Assembly: GCA_002722955.1 (NCBI GenBank) | Contig: PBMZ01000019.1 | Location: 1 to 48,490 of the forward strand | Origin: Planctomycetaceae bacterium | Lineage (GTDB): Bacteria > Planctomycetota > Planctomycetia > Planctomycetales > Planctomycetaceae | Reading direction: 5' to 3' | Length of the DNA: 48,490 nucleotides | Shown: positions 1 through 8,571 of the stretch, one piece after another | Numbering within the stretch: the first letter of the stretch is position 1 | How the letters are laid out: every line of letters starts with the position of its first letter | Made by a program: the position numbers and the translations under genes | The notes under the pieces: generated by a model | Seen by the model: the letters and a program-made list of their open reading frames with translations, nothing else | The model's database searches: none | What the model was told of the DNA's origin: nothing

Positions 1-1
1 A

Positions 2-166
2 GAGCACATCCCAGGTATCCTGTCTCACTGCCGATGGCCGCTCCACACCAGCGTCCTAGAAAGAATCAACAACAAGATCAAAGTCATCAAACGAATGGCA
101 TTCGGCTTCAGAGATCACGAATACTTCTTCCTAAAAATCAAACAAGCATTCCCCGGAATTCAGTGA
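2..166 (+). pseudogene. C-terminal fragment of ISL3-family transposase (5' cut by window edge)
   Basis: The frame starting at base 2 is open without an ATG and stops with TGA at 164-166. Its last 54 residues include the stretch ERINNKIKVIKRMAFGFRDH followed by EYFFLKIKQAFPG. This is the typical C-terminal signature of DDE transposases of the ISL3 (IS204/IS1001/IS1096/IS1165) family. The catalytic DDE core, if present, lies to the left of the window. I cannot tell whether the complete gene is intact. No terminal inverted repeat is obvious in the 90 bases after the stop. The longer ORF at 34-300 overlaps it in another frame and has no recognisable features. Family assignment rests on recognition of this conserved tail only. 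Confidence 0.72.
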
Positions 167-171
167 AGAAC

Positions 172-210
172 CAAAAAAAGCCCGGCTCTCCCAATGGGAG
201 TTGGCCGGGC
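172..210 (-). terminator. Rho-independent terminator of the giant RTX gene
   Basis: A GC-rich hairpin with stem GCCCGGC/GCCGGGC and an inner CTCCCA/TGGGAG stem spans 180-210. Read on the minus strand it is followed by a run of seven T (complement of 173-179). It lies about 45 bases beyond the stop codon of the minus-strand giant gene, the expected place for its terminator. Confidence 0.85.
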
Positions 211-254
211 ACGCGGTGCTTTACGCTTTCGGGGCAAGTTGCCGTCAGCAACAC

Positions 255-3200
255 TTACACCGATGTATCTAGGTTTTGCATGATCCCAGACGACAGTTGA
301 AATTCTTCGTCAATTTCGCCTGGGTCGGAGACGATTTGATCGTCACCCTCACCACCAGCTAAGGTGTCACGAGTGCCGCCTTGACCGTTGATGAAGTCGA
401 CGCCATCCATTCCAAGGGCGATGTCTTGGCCGCTACCACCCAGCAACGTATCGTTGCCGTCTTCGCCGACCATCGTATCGTTGCCCGAATTGCCGACCAA
501 GCTGTCATGGCCGTTGCCGCCGCTGATGCCGTCGTTGCCACGACCGCCGATCACAACATCATCGCCATCACCGCCATCCATTGTGTCATCACCATCATCA
601 CCTTCGAGACGATCGTCTCCATGGTCGCCTCGAAGAATGTCATGGCCGAGCTGACCGGAGAGCGTGTCATTGTTCCGGCCACCATCGAGCACATCATCGC
701 CCGAGCCACCGAAGATGCGATCCGTTCCAAGCCCGCCAGACAACGAGTCGTTGCCTGAATTGCCAGCCAGCGTATCGCCGCCGGAACTTCCATCAAGCGT
801 GTCGTCACCAGCGTTCCCGTTGAGTCGATCGTCGCCATCGCCGCCCGTGCCGATGTCATTTCCATCGCCACCGTCGAGCGTGTCTTCGCCAAGACCGCCG
901 CTTAGATTGTCGTTGCCAGCGTCGCCATCGAGGTCATCGTCACCGTCGCCGCCAACAATGATGTCGTTGCCAGCACCGCCAGCGATGACGTCATCGTCGT
1001 CTCCACCAAGCAAGATATCGTTGCCGTTCGTTCCGGTGATGCGGTCTCGGTTTCTGCCGCCATCAATCAACACGAGCGAGAAGCCAACATCGGCATTCGC
1101 TCCCGAGATGTTGTCTCGCCCATTCTCTCCATTAATCGTCAATTGGAAAGCGGGCAATTCGTCAAGCGAACCGATCGTAATTGTGTCGTCGTCGTTGCGG
1201 CCATTTACAACGACAGACGTGAACGCATTGTCAATGTCGACAACCGCTGTTCCTGACGTCACCGTCAACAACGCACTAGTCACAACATCGCCACCCGGAG
1301 ACAGCGTCAATCGCTGATTGACCGCGAATGTGTCCGAGTTGTTCGTTCCACGCACCTCGGCCGTGTTGGATCCAGTTCCACCAGCCAGAGTATCGCTGCT
1401 GTCGGCGGCGCCTTTCCAAATCAAGGTATCGTTGCCAGCACCACCGTCTAGGTTGTCCTTACCACCTTGGCCGCTGAGTTGATCGTCGCCGTCACCGCCA
1501 TCGATGCGGTCGTCGCCGCCACCGCCGAAGATCGTGTCGCCACCATCTCCACCATCTATGCGATCATTGCCGCCACCACCTCGGATGACATCGTCTCCGA
1601 CAGAGCCCGTGATCGTGTCGTTGCCACTTCCGCCATTTAACGTGTCGTCATCAACAACAACAGCGGGAACTGGTTCGTCATTCATGATCGTCACGGCAGC
1701 GCGGCTGTCTATGATTAACGCACCAACGGGATTCAACAAGTTGACGAAGAACGTTTCATCCGGTTCGAAGGAAACATCGCCCAAGACAGGAACGGTGAAC
1801 GTGGCCATCGTCATCCCAGCGGGGATGGTCAAAGAACCCGTTGTTGCCGTGAAGTCTTGTCCGGCAATTGCCGTGGCATCGCCTGTCGCGAAACCGACGG
1901 TAACATCAGTCGTCGCTGGTGCTGACAACGAAACCGTCAACGTCGCCAGAGTGATTCCCATGTCGCCTTCCGTGACCGTCACATCAGCAATCTCCAACGT
2001 CGGACCCGACATACCTCCATCATCGTCCACAATCATAATTTGTGCTTGCGAGTCAGAGATCGTCGCATTAACCGGATTGCTGAGATTGATGAACACACTT
2101 TCGTTCGGCTCGGCGACAACGTCAGGAATCGTTGGCACCGAGATTGTTTGCGAAACTTCTCCCGGCATGAAGGTCAAGGTTCCCCTTGAGCCGCTGAAAT
2201 CTGTTGCCGACGCCGTCCCCGCAACTGTTGTGAAGGCGACCGTGATTGTGTCAGTAGATGGCGCGGACAAGTTGACGGCCGCCGTAGCACTTGGCGGCAT
2301 CGACGCGAGACCGGTGTTCTCAAGGAAGTAGAACAAGTCAGTCACAATACCTACAACGCCAAGGTCCAAGTTGCCATCACCGTCGTAGTCACCGGCGACC
2401 AAGTCGCCACCGACATCTCCAGCCCCCGGGAACATGATGTCCTCGCGAGCTTGAAACGTGCCGTCGCCATTGCCGCGGAAGACATTAGCTTCGGCGATCG
2501 TTGTCCGGTTGCCCGTAGCAATGTCCGCCGCGCCGTTGCCGTCGAAGTCAGCCACCTCTATGTTGAAATCGCCGATGCTTCCGGTCGTCGCCATTGACGT
2601 AGTCAACGTAAACGTGCCTGTGCCATCGTTGATCAGAATGTTGACCATCGAGTCGAAGTTGCTGCCAATAACCAAATCCAAATCATTGTCACCGTCCAAG
2701 TCAGCAGCATCGATCGCTTGCGGATTGTCTCCAACGGTTTGTGTCGTTAAGACGGTCAGCGTGCCGGACCCGTTGTTCTGCAAATACGAAACGGTGTCAT
2801 CAGTTCCATTCGCGACAACAACGTCATTGTCTCCGTCGCCGTCAAAGTCCGCGGCGAAGACGTCAACAGCACCGTTACCCGTCGGGATATCGATTGGAGC
2901 AGCGAAGCCCGCGTTGCCATCGTTGATCAAGACGGACAAGTCGTCGCCCACCGCGTTGGCAACCAGCAGGTCATTGTCGCCGTCGCCATCGATGTCTGAT
3001 GCCGTGATTCCTCGAGAAAACGAGAACTGAGCCAGTGGGACAATCATCTGAGCAGCAAACGTCCCGTCCCCATTATTCAAGAGCACAGAAACCGTCGAAT
3101 CGTTTGCGTTGGATGCGGCAATATCAATGTCGCCGTCGCCGTCGAGGTCAGCGGATGTCAGGTCGAGGGAAAAGTCACCAATGGTGTACATGACACCCGG

Positions 3201-4640
3201 CGCGAAGTTACCAGTGCCGTCATTCAATAAGACACGGACTTGGTCAGCCCGCGAGGTCACGGCGATGTCGAGACTTCCGTCTCCATCATAGTCTGCAGAT
3301 GTTACGGCATCAGCTGAGTTCGCGGCACCACCGCCGGCTCCGATCGTGAAAGTGACCGGTGGCAAGAACAACGGTGGCGGATCGCCTTCAGTGACAACAG
3401 CGTCTTCGATACTAATCGTCGGCAAGGCCGTCAGAACGGCTGGCGGAATGTCGTCGCTGTTAACAACATCGTCGCCGGCACCGCCATTGAGCATATCCGA
3501 GCCGCCACCACCACTCAGCGTGTCGGCTCCACCTTGACCATTTAAGGTGTCATTTCCAACTCCTTGCTGCTGCGGATCCGAGCTATCGCCAAACAAAACG
3601 TCGCGTCCGCCGCCCGCCTGCAATATGTCGTCGCCATCGGCGCCTTCCAATGTGTCGTTGCCGGCGTTTCCGATCAAGACGTCGTCACCTTCGTTACCGT
3701 TTAGGAGGTCGTCGTCTTCGGAACCTTCAAGCCGATCGTTTCCAAAACCTCCGGTGATCACGTCGTTGTTACGTTGTCCGATCAAACGATCGTCGCCGGT
3801 GCCGCCGTCGATGGTGTCGTCGCCACTGCCGCCTCGGATCAAGTCGTTGTCGGCATCGCCCATCAACAAGTCTTCGCCGGAGTTACCGTTAACGGTATCC
3901 AAGCCATCGCCGCCGGAAATCGTATCTTCACCATCATTGCCGCTGAGCACGTCATCGCCGAGACCGCCAGTTACGTTGTCAGCGCCATCACCAGCATCGA
4001 TGGTATCGTTTCCGTTAGCACCACTGACGGTGTCACGGCCGCTGCCGGCATCGATCACGTCATTGTCGGACGAACCAGTAATCAAGTCGTTACCGTCGCC
4101 ACCCAAAAGCGTTTTGCTTCCATTGATGGCGGTAATTGTGTCGTCGCCGTCTCCACCGTCGACGGTATCATTAAAGTCCGCAGCAGTTAGGATCGTATCG
4201 TCACCGTCATTGCCGTTGATCAGGATAGAAACGCCCGCGGCATTATTGAAATCGGTGGCATTAACACCGCTCAAATCGATCAGATTGGACTCAGGCCCAC
4301 CTTCGACTCTAATGGATGTCACAAGCGAGGCGGGAACGTTTTGCAGTGTTCCGACAGACGTTAACGTACCGCCTGGTGCCGAGGATTGAACCTGAACGTT
4401 TCCGCTCAAAGCGCTGATGTTGATGGTGTCATCATTGTCGCTTTCGACAGTCAACTGACCATCGATGAACAAAGCGGTCACCGACAATAGTGTTCGGTCT
4501 TCGAGATACTCTACCGCGCTGGACCTTCGCGTTTGTTGGGACTTCGAGCTTCGGCGAGTGACCGCAACGCGGGCGTTTGATGGATTGGAAGGACGCATGC
4601 AGCGTCCGCGCAAGGAGTCTAACCACGAGGAGATGCGCAC
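255..4640 (-). CDS. Giant secreted RTX / Calx-beta / FG-GAP repeat protein
   Basis: About 1461 residues, very rich in Asp and Gly. Order: basic N-terminus with the planctomycete export-associated motif LEDRTLLS (near residues 44-51); a first block of RTX calcium-binding nonapeptides (GGxGxDxLx type, about 120-405); the start of a Calx-beta domain (near 405-420); about 360 residues of FG-GAP/VCBS repeats with DxDGDGxxD loops; the rest of that Calx-beta domain from about 782; a second Calx-beta domain; and further RTX blocks to the C-terminus, interrupted by a non-repeat segment. The tail contains EIDEEFQLSS, similar to the tail of the other giant protein at 43974-47447. A longer frame begins with TTG at 4676. 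I chose GTG at 4640 because GGAGG lies 9 bases upstream; ATG at 4598 is another option. Likely a calcium-stabilised cell-surface or extracellular adhesin or matrix protein (inference). No type I secretion genes are nearby. The long plus-strand frames across it are shadows of the repeats. Confidence 0.9.
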   Translation of the reverse strand: MRISSWLDSLRGRCMRPSNPSNARVAVTRRSSKSQQTRRSSAVEYLEDRTLLSVTALFIDGQLTVESDNDDTINISALSGNVQVQSSAPGGTLTSVGTLQNVPASLVTSIRVEGGPESNLIDLSGVNATDFNNAAGVSILINGNDGDDTILTAADFNDTVDGGDGDDTITAINGSKTLLGGDGNDLITGSSDNDVIDAGSGRDTVSGANGNDTIDAGDGADNVTGGLGDDVLSGNDGEDTISGGDGLDTVNGNSGEDLLMGDADNDLIRGGSGDDTIDGGTGDDRLIGQRNNDVITGGFGNDRLEGSEDDDLLNGNEGDDVLIGNAGNDTLEGADGDDILQAGGGRDVLFGDSSDPQQQGVGNDTLNGQGGADTLSGGGGSDMLNGGAGDDVVNSDDIPPAVLTALPTISIEDAVVTEGDPPPLFLPPVTFTIGAGGGAANSADAVTSADYDGDGSLDIAVTSRADQVRVLLNDGTGNFAPGVMYTIGDFSLDLTSADLDGDGDIDIAASNANDSTVSVLLNNGDGTFAAQMIVPLAQFSFSRGITASDIDGDGDNDLLVANAVGDDLSVLINDGNAGFAAPIDIPTGNGAVDVFAADFDGDGDNDVVVANGTDDTVSYLQNNGSGTLTVLTTQTVGDNPQAIDAADLDGDNDLDLVIGSNFDSMVNILINDGTGTFTLTTSMATTGSIGDFNIEVADFDGNGAADIATGNRTTIAEANVFRGNGDGTFQAREDIMFPGAGDVGGDLVAGDYDGDGNLDLGVVGIVTDLFYFLENTGLASMPPSATAAVNLSAPSTDTITVAFTTVAGTASATDFSGSRGTLTFMPGEVSQTISVPTIPDVVAEPNESVFINLSNPVNATISDSQAQIMIVDDDGGMSGPTLEIADVTVTEGDMGITLATLTVSLSAPATTDVTVGFATGDATAIAGQDFTATTGSLTIPAGMTMATFTVPVLGDVSFEPDETFFVNLLNPVGALIIDSRAAVTIMNDEPVPAVVVDDDTLNGGSGNDTITGSVGDDVIRGGGGNDRIDGGDGGDTIFGGGGDDRIDGGDGDDQLSGQGGKDNLDGGAGNDTLIWKGAADSSDTLAGGTGSNTAEVRGTNNSDTFAVNQRLTLSPGGDVVTSALLTVTSGTAVVDIDNAFTSVVVNGRNDDDTITIGSLDELPAFQLTINGENGRDNISGANADVGFSLVLIDGGRNRDRITGTNGNDILLGGDDDDVIAGGAGNDIIVGGDGDDDLDGDAGNDNLSGGLGEDTLDGGDGNDIGTGGDGDDRLNGNAGDDTLDGSSGGDTLAGNSGNDSLSGGLGTDRIFGGSGDDVLDGGRNNDTLSGQLGHDILRGDHGDDRLEGDDGDDTMDGGDGDDVVIGGRGNDGISGGNGHDSLVGNSGNDTMVGEDGNDTLLGGSGQDIALGMDGVDFINGQGGTRDTLAGGEGDDQIVSDPGEIDEEFQLSSGIMQNLDTSV

Positions 4641-5136
4641 GATTCGTGCCCTCCAGAGCGAATTGTTGTTTGTCAAGTTGCTTCTTCAAATCTTCTGCCC
4701 GAAAGTCGCGGACCGCGCACGCAATGCGCGTTTATTCTGGATCTATCGTGTTGGTTGTCGTATCGACGCCCAGGATCGCCAACAGTCAATAATCTGCCGA
4801 GGCACCTTAGGACACGCACGCTGCGAGTAATGCTTTGAAGTGGCATTATCGGAATCAGGAGAGAAGCGGCATTGAGTGGCAAAGCGGCCACATGGCTCTT
4901 GAATAGCGATTGATGAATGTGATTTTTGAATTTCGAAGTAATCCTCGTAGGACGGTCATCGTCCCTGTCCGTCCTGACTTCTGATTTCGACGGGCCTGAA
5001 GTCCGTCGTCCGGACAACGCCTAAACCCTGAATTCGTATGCCTCTGACTTCCGAAATCAAAAATCACCATTCATCAATCGCTAATCAACTCGCATCGCCA
5101 AAACCTAGCCTGTCTCACGCGCATTCAGTACGATAG
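4641..5136. other. Intergenic region between divergent RTX and cytochrome genes
   Basis: A spacer of about 500 bases between divergently transcribed genes, so promoters for both should lie here. I could not assign convincing -35/-10 boxes. The only clear structure is the inverted-repeat element at 4905-5082. Short overlapping frames on both strands have no recognisable product. Confidence 0.6.
4905..5082. repeat. 178-bp element with 35-bp imperfect terminal inverted repeats
   Basis: The left arm, 4905-4939, begins AGCGATTGATGAATG. It matches the reverse complement of the right arm at 5047-5082 with only a few differences, including one extra base. The interior holds a second weaker palindrome (AGGACGG near 4948, CCGTCCT near 4970). 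AAT flanks both ends (4902-4904 and 5083-5085), which could be a 3-bp target duplication but may be chance. No coding capacity is seen. The layout resembles a miniature inverted-repeat element or a large folded intergenic repeat. Confidence 0.6.
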
Positions 5137-7839
5137 ATGCAACCACCACGCTTCCTTATTGCTATGCGAGCCACCATGCGGCGCTATTGTTCCTACGCAA
5201 CATTGCTCATCGCACTAAACGTCCTAACGCTCTCAATCGTGGCAACCGGTACTGGGTTCGCCGACGAGAAGAAGCCCGAGGATCGCAAGCTCACGTTTAA
5301 AGATGACGTGCTGCCGATCTTTCGCGCGAAGTGCTTTCAATGCCACTCGGGCAAGTCGCCGAAAGCAAAGCTGAACCTTTCCGATCCCAACGCCATCCTT
5401 TCTGGGGGCAAGTCCGGTCCAGCGATACGAGTCTCGTGGGCACAGCTCAGTTTGCTCTACTCGCGTGTTGCCGAAAACTCGATGCCGCCAACTGGCAAGA
5501 AGTTGACGGCGGCCGAAAAGGGCATCATTCGTAAGTGGATCAATGATGGAGCCAGCGGCGCCAAGCGAGGCGTGGGCATTGCTGAGGAAATCGAAAGCGA
5601 CACGTTACTGTGGTCTTTTCAAACGCCACAAAAAGCAGAAGTGCCCCAAGTCAAAAACCAGCATCAAGTTCGTAACGCGATCGACGGTTTTATCCTGGAT
5701 CGGCTTGAGGACAAGGGGCTCCAATTATCGCCCGAGGCTTCACGATTGGTGTTATTGCGTCGTGCGAGCTTTGATTTGATCGGGCTACCGCCAACTCCGG
5801 CTGACATCGATGACTTCCTTAACGACAAACGACCGGATGCGTATGAGCGGATGATCGATCGATTGCTGGCGAACTCACATTATGGCGAGCGGTGGGGGCG
5901 ACACTGGCTTGATGCGGCTGGCTATGCTGATTCGGCTGGCGTGCTTTTTGAGGATCGACCGTTACCCTTGATTTATCGATATCGAGACTACGTTGTTCGC
6001 GCATTGAACTCGGGCAAGCCGTATGACCGGTTCCTTCAAGAGCAAATCGCGGGCGACGAGTTGACCAATTATTGGGAAGCCGAACAAACAGGCGACCGCT
6101 TGCCGCAAGACGTCATCGACGGCATCACCGCGACGGGTTTCTTGAGGACGGCCCCCGATAGCAGCCGACCGGACTTTTCGACGATCAAGAACGCGGCCGC
6201 GCAGTACTTCTACCCCACGCTTAACGACACCATCGAAATCGTGGCTTCCGCGACCATGGGCATCACGCTGCAGTGTGCTCGCTGTCATACTCATAAGTTT
6301 GATCCGATTTCACAGACGGACTTTTACCGTGTTCAATCCGTCTTTATGTCAGGCTATCGGCCGAATAAGTGGGTGCCGCAGATGGAGCGACGCTTGCTGA
6401 TCGCCACAGCATCACAAAAAAAACATGCGAAACAGCGGAACGACGAAGTCAACAAGAACGTGGCGGCGCTGAACAAGGAAATCGAGAAACTTCGCAAAGA
6501 GTTTGGTGACAAGTTGTTTGAAGATAGCATCAACGCTTTGCCCGAAGCCGAGCGGGAAAGTGTGCGACAGGCTTTTGCCACGAACAAAGACAAACGCGAC
6601 GATGCTCAAAAGAAGCTGGTCGAGAAATACTCGAAGACCCTGCGTCCTGCCGACAAGACCTCGCTCGACAAGGCTTTGAATGAAAAGTACCCGAAGTTCA
6701 AGAGCGAGCTAACAATTGCTAACCAAAAGATCGGCGAACAGAATCGCCGAAAGATTTATTTTGACGAGATACGTGCGTTTTATGATTTGCCCGGCGAGGT
6801 CTCGACGCCACTTCTATTACGTGGCGATCCGTTAGCACCGGGGCCGACAGTTGAGCCGGGTGTCTTGCACGCCGTCAGTGTTGACGAACCGTTTGAGTTG
6901 CCTAAGCAAGCGAAAGATGCAAAGACGAGCGGTCGACGGTTGGCGTTTGCTCGCTGGCTGACTCAGCCGGACCATCCGCTGGTTTCTCGGACGATGGTCA
7001 ATCGGCTCTGGCTGCATCATTTTGGGAAAGGCATCGTCGGGACACCTCACGATTTAGGGGCGGCGGGCGAAGAACCAACGCATCCCGAGTTACTCGATTG
7101 GCTGGCCATCGAGTTTGTTGAAAGCGGCTGGAGTTTGAAGCACATGCATCGTTTGATTATGTGCTCGGCCACTTATCGACAATCATCAAATCGCGCGGCT
7201 TCGCTTCCGGTTGAATCCAACAAGCCCAGCCCTGATCGGGTCGACCCCGACAACGAATTACTATGGCGCCAACGCATGCGGCGACTCGAAGCAGAGCCTT
7301 TGCGAGACAGCGTTTTGAAGGTGTCCGGTTTATTGGACGAGAACTTGTACGGCTATCCGATTCCGATGCAACGCCATGGAAGCGGTGAAGTCACAACCGT
7401 CAACGGCCAAAATGGCAATCGCCGATCGATTTACTTGCAAGTTCTACGATTGACTCCGTTAACGATGCTGCAAGTTTTCGATTTGCCAGAGATGAAAACG
7501 AACTGCGATCAACGCATGCAGTCGACGGTCTCGACACAGTCCTTGGCACTGTTGAATAGCAAGGCATTAGTGGATGCCGCGAACTCATTTGCTGATCGCA
7601 TTGGTAGCAAATCGGAAAGCGAGCAAATTGATAGCGCCGTGCGTCTCGCCTTTTCGCGACCAGCGACTGATGCTGAGTTGGACGTGTTGGGTGATTTCCT
7701 GAATCAACAGGCCGCCCGACGGGTGAAAGATGCAGCGACTGCGAAACAGGAATTGAAACAAGAGGAAGCTGAACGTCTGGCCTTAGTCGATCTGTGCCAT
7801 ATGCTCCTGAGTGCGAATGAGTTTTTATATATCGATTAG
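5137..7839 (+). CDS. Planctomycete cytochrome c-like protein (PSCyt1-DUF1549-DUF1553)
   Basis: About 900 residues with an N-terminal hydrophobic signal segment (roughly 20-41). The PSCyt1 domain follows with a haem-binding CFQCH motif (66-70). DUF1549 (PSCyt2) covers about 160-390, including a second CxxCH, CARCH at 380-384, followed by THKFDPISQTDFY. A charged, coiled-coil-like insertion lies at about 425-550. DUF1553 (PSD1) covers about 600-870, with conserved stretches such as RLAFARWLTQPDHPLVSRT and MVNRLWLHHFGKG. The two haem motifs and the signal segment suggest a periplasmic or membrane-attached c-type cytochrome; the substrate is unknown for this family. Such genes are usually followed at once by a DUF1501 gene. 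Here that partner (8572) is separated by a palindromic element and a small membrane-protein gene. No strong ribosome binding site precedes 5137; ATGs at 5164 and 5176 are alternatives. Confidence 0.93.
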   Translation: MQPPRFLIAMRATMRRYCSYATLLIALNVLTLSIVATGTGFADEKKPEDRKLTFKDDVLPIFRAKCFQCHSGKSPKAKLNLSDPNAILSGGKSGPAIRVSWAQLSLLYSRVAENSMPPTGKKLTAAEKGIIRKWINDGASGAKRGVGIAEEIESDTLLWSFQTPQKAEVPQVKNQHQVRNAIDGFILDRLEDKGLQLSPEASRLVLLRRASFDLIGLPPTPADIDDFLNDKRPDAYERMIDRLLANSHYGERWGRHWLDAAGYADSAGVLFEDRPLPLIYRYRDYVVRALNSGKPYDRFLQEQIAGDELTNYWEAEQTGDRLPQDVIDGITATGFLRTAPDSSRPDFSTIKNAAAQYFYPTLNDTIEIVASATMGITLQCARCHTHKFDPISQTDFYRVQSVFMSGYRPNKWVPQMERRLLIATASQKKHAKQRNDEVNKNVAALNKEIEKLRKEFGDKLFEDSINALPEAERESVRQAFATNKDKRDDAQKKLVEKYSKTLRPADKTSLDKALNEKYPKFKSELTIANQKIGEQNRRKIYFDEIRAFYDLPGEVSTPLLLRGDPLAPGPTVEPGVLHAVSVDEPFELPKQAKDAKTSGRRLAFARWLTQPDHPLVSRTMVNRLWLHHFGKGIVGTPHDLGAAGEEPTHPELLDWLAIEFVESGWSLKHMHRLIMCSATYRQSSNRAASLPVESNKPSPDRVDPDNELLWRQRMRRLEAEPLRDSVLKVSGLLDENLYGYPIPMQRHGSGEVTTVNGQNGNRRSIYLQVLRLTPLTMLQVFDLPEMKTNCDQRMQSTVSTQSLALLNSKALVDAANSFADRIGSKSESEQIDSAVRLAFSRPATDAELDVLGDFLNQQAARRVKDAATAKQELKQEEAERLALVDLCHMLLSANEFLYID

Positions 7840-7847
7840 CAAGCACC

Positions 7848-8103
7848 AAAGTAGCCATCACTCTCCGAGTGATGGGCCTCCGGCGTTGACGTTATAAAGT
7901 AACAGGTCAAGATTTGGTTTAGACGAAAATATAATGGTAGTTGGCGTTTCCAGTACACAGACAGCAGAGGACCTTTGATGTCCCAGTAGCCACCGTCGCC
8001 AGACGGTGTTTCCGCGGTCTGGCGACGGCAGCTACTGGTATCTTGTTTCGGCACTGCTGCCTTAAACCGCAGGGCTCATCACTCGGAGAGTAATGGCTAC
8101 TTT
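7848..8103. repeat. Nested palindromic element, 256 bp (candidate MITE)
   Basis: The outer arms 7848-7878 and 8073-8103 are inverted repeats matching at 29 of 31 positions (core CATCACTCTCCGAGTGATG on the left). Each arm is itself a small hairpin. Inside lies a second inverted repeat, 7983-8004 against 8017-8038, matching at 20 of 22 positions (starts CCAGTAGC, contains CCGTCGCCAGAC). No transposase is encoded. It starts 8 bases after the cytochrome stop codon and separates that gene from its usual DUF1501 partner. It fills most of the 310-base gap here. Short frames within it are not credible genes. Confidence 0.75.
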
Positions 8104-8149
8104 GTCGCCAAGGCGACTTTCGCTCCTCGCCATACTGTGGAGCTTTTTG

Positions 8150-8563
8150 ATGCCTTCAAGACTATTGGCAGTTTGCGGTTCTTTCTTCGCCGCCTTTTTC
8201 TTGGTCCCTATTTCCATCGTTTGGTGGGAACTTTCGTATTCGAGAGGAGACGAAACGTGGAGCGGGATCTGCGGCCTCGTTGTTAGCTTGTTCATGATTC
8301 CCGAACTGCTGTTTGTCGTGAACTGGCCAACGCCCGCCGCCGAAGAGGACGCTACGCCAGTTTCCAAGCCAAGCTTCTTGAGTTGCATCGCACGAGGCTC
8401 GGCAAGTGGCGGATGCGGGGCTGTAATGATCTTTGCGATCTGGTACTGGGTTGGCCCTCCGATCGACTACAATCTATCCCTAGTCATTTTAGGATTGAGT
8501 ACTCTTATCGTCTCGTATACCGTAACATTGACAGAGGTTTCGGGATTTTCGAATTCTGTTTAG
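8150..8563 (+). CDS. Small multipass membrane protein, unknown family
   Basis: About 137 residues with four hydrophobic segments: one near the N-terminus, one around SGICGLVVSLFMIPELLFVV, one around AVMIFAIWYWVG and one near the C-terminus. I do not recognise the family. The frame is open from an ATG at 8093, but that ATG lies inside the right arm of the palindromic element. I prefer ATG 8150 because GGAG lies 7 bases upstream. The stop TAG (8561-8563) overlaps the AGAGG ribosome binding site of the next gene, suggesting co-transcription with it. Function cannot be inferred beyond an inner-membrane location. Confidence 0.6.
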   Translation: MPSRLLAVCGSFFAAFFLVPISIVWWELSYSRGDETWSGICGLVVSLFMIPELLFVVNWPTPAAEEDATPVSKPSFLSCIARGSASGGCGAVMIFAIWYWVGPPIDYNLSLVILGLSTLIVSYTVTLTEVSGFSNSV

Positions 8564-8571
8564 AGGCAATC

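Noticed and set aside
34-300. ORF of 88 aa at the left edge
   Set aside because: Overlaps the transposase tail in another frame and runs through a terminator hairpin; no recognisable sequence.
381-4389. Several long plus-strand ORFs (for example 664-1317, 1504-2331, 3547-4389) inside the giant RTX gene
   Set aside because: They are antisense shadows of Asp/Gly repeats, with Pro/Ser-rich low-complexity products and no starts or context. The minus-strand frame has the domains.
255-4640. CRISPR or tandem-DNA repeat array
   Set aside because: The short repeats are coding RTX nonapeptides with varied codons, not identical repeats with unique spacers.
8383-8571. Upstream extension of the DUF1501 frame
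   Set aside because: It overlaps the small membrane-protein gene, and the leader-like N-terminus begins only at 8572.
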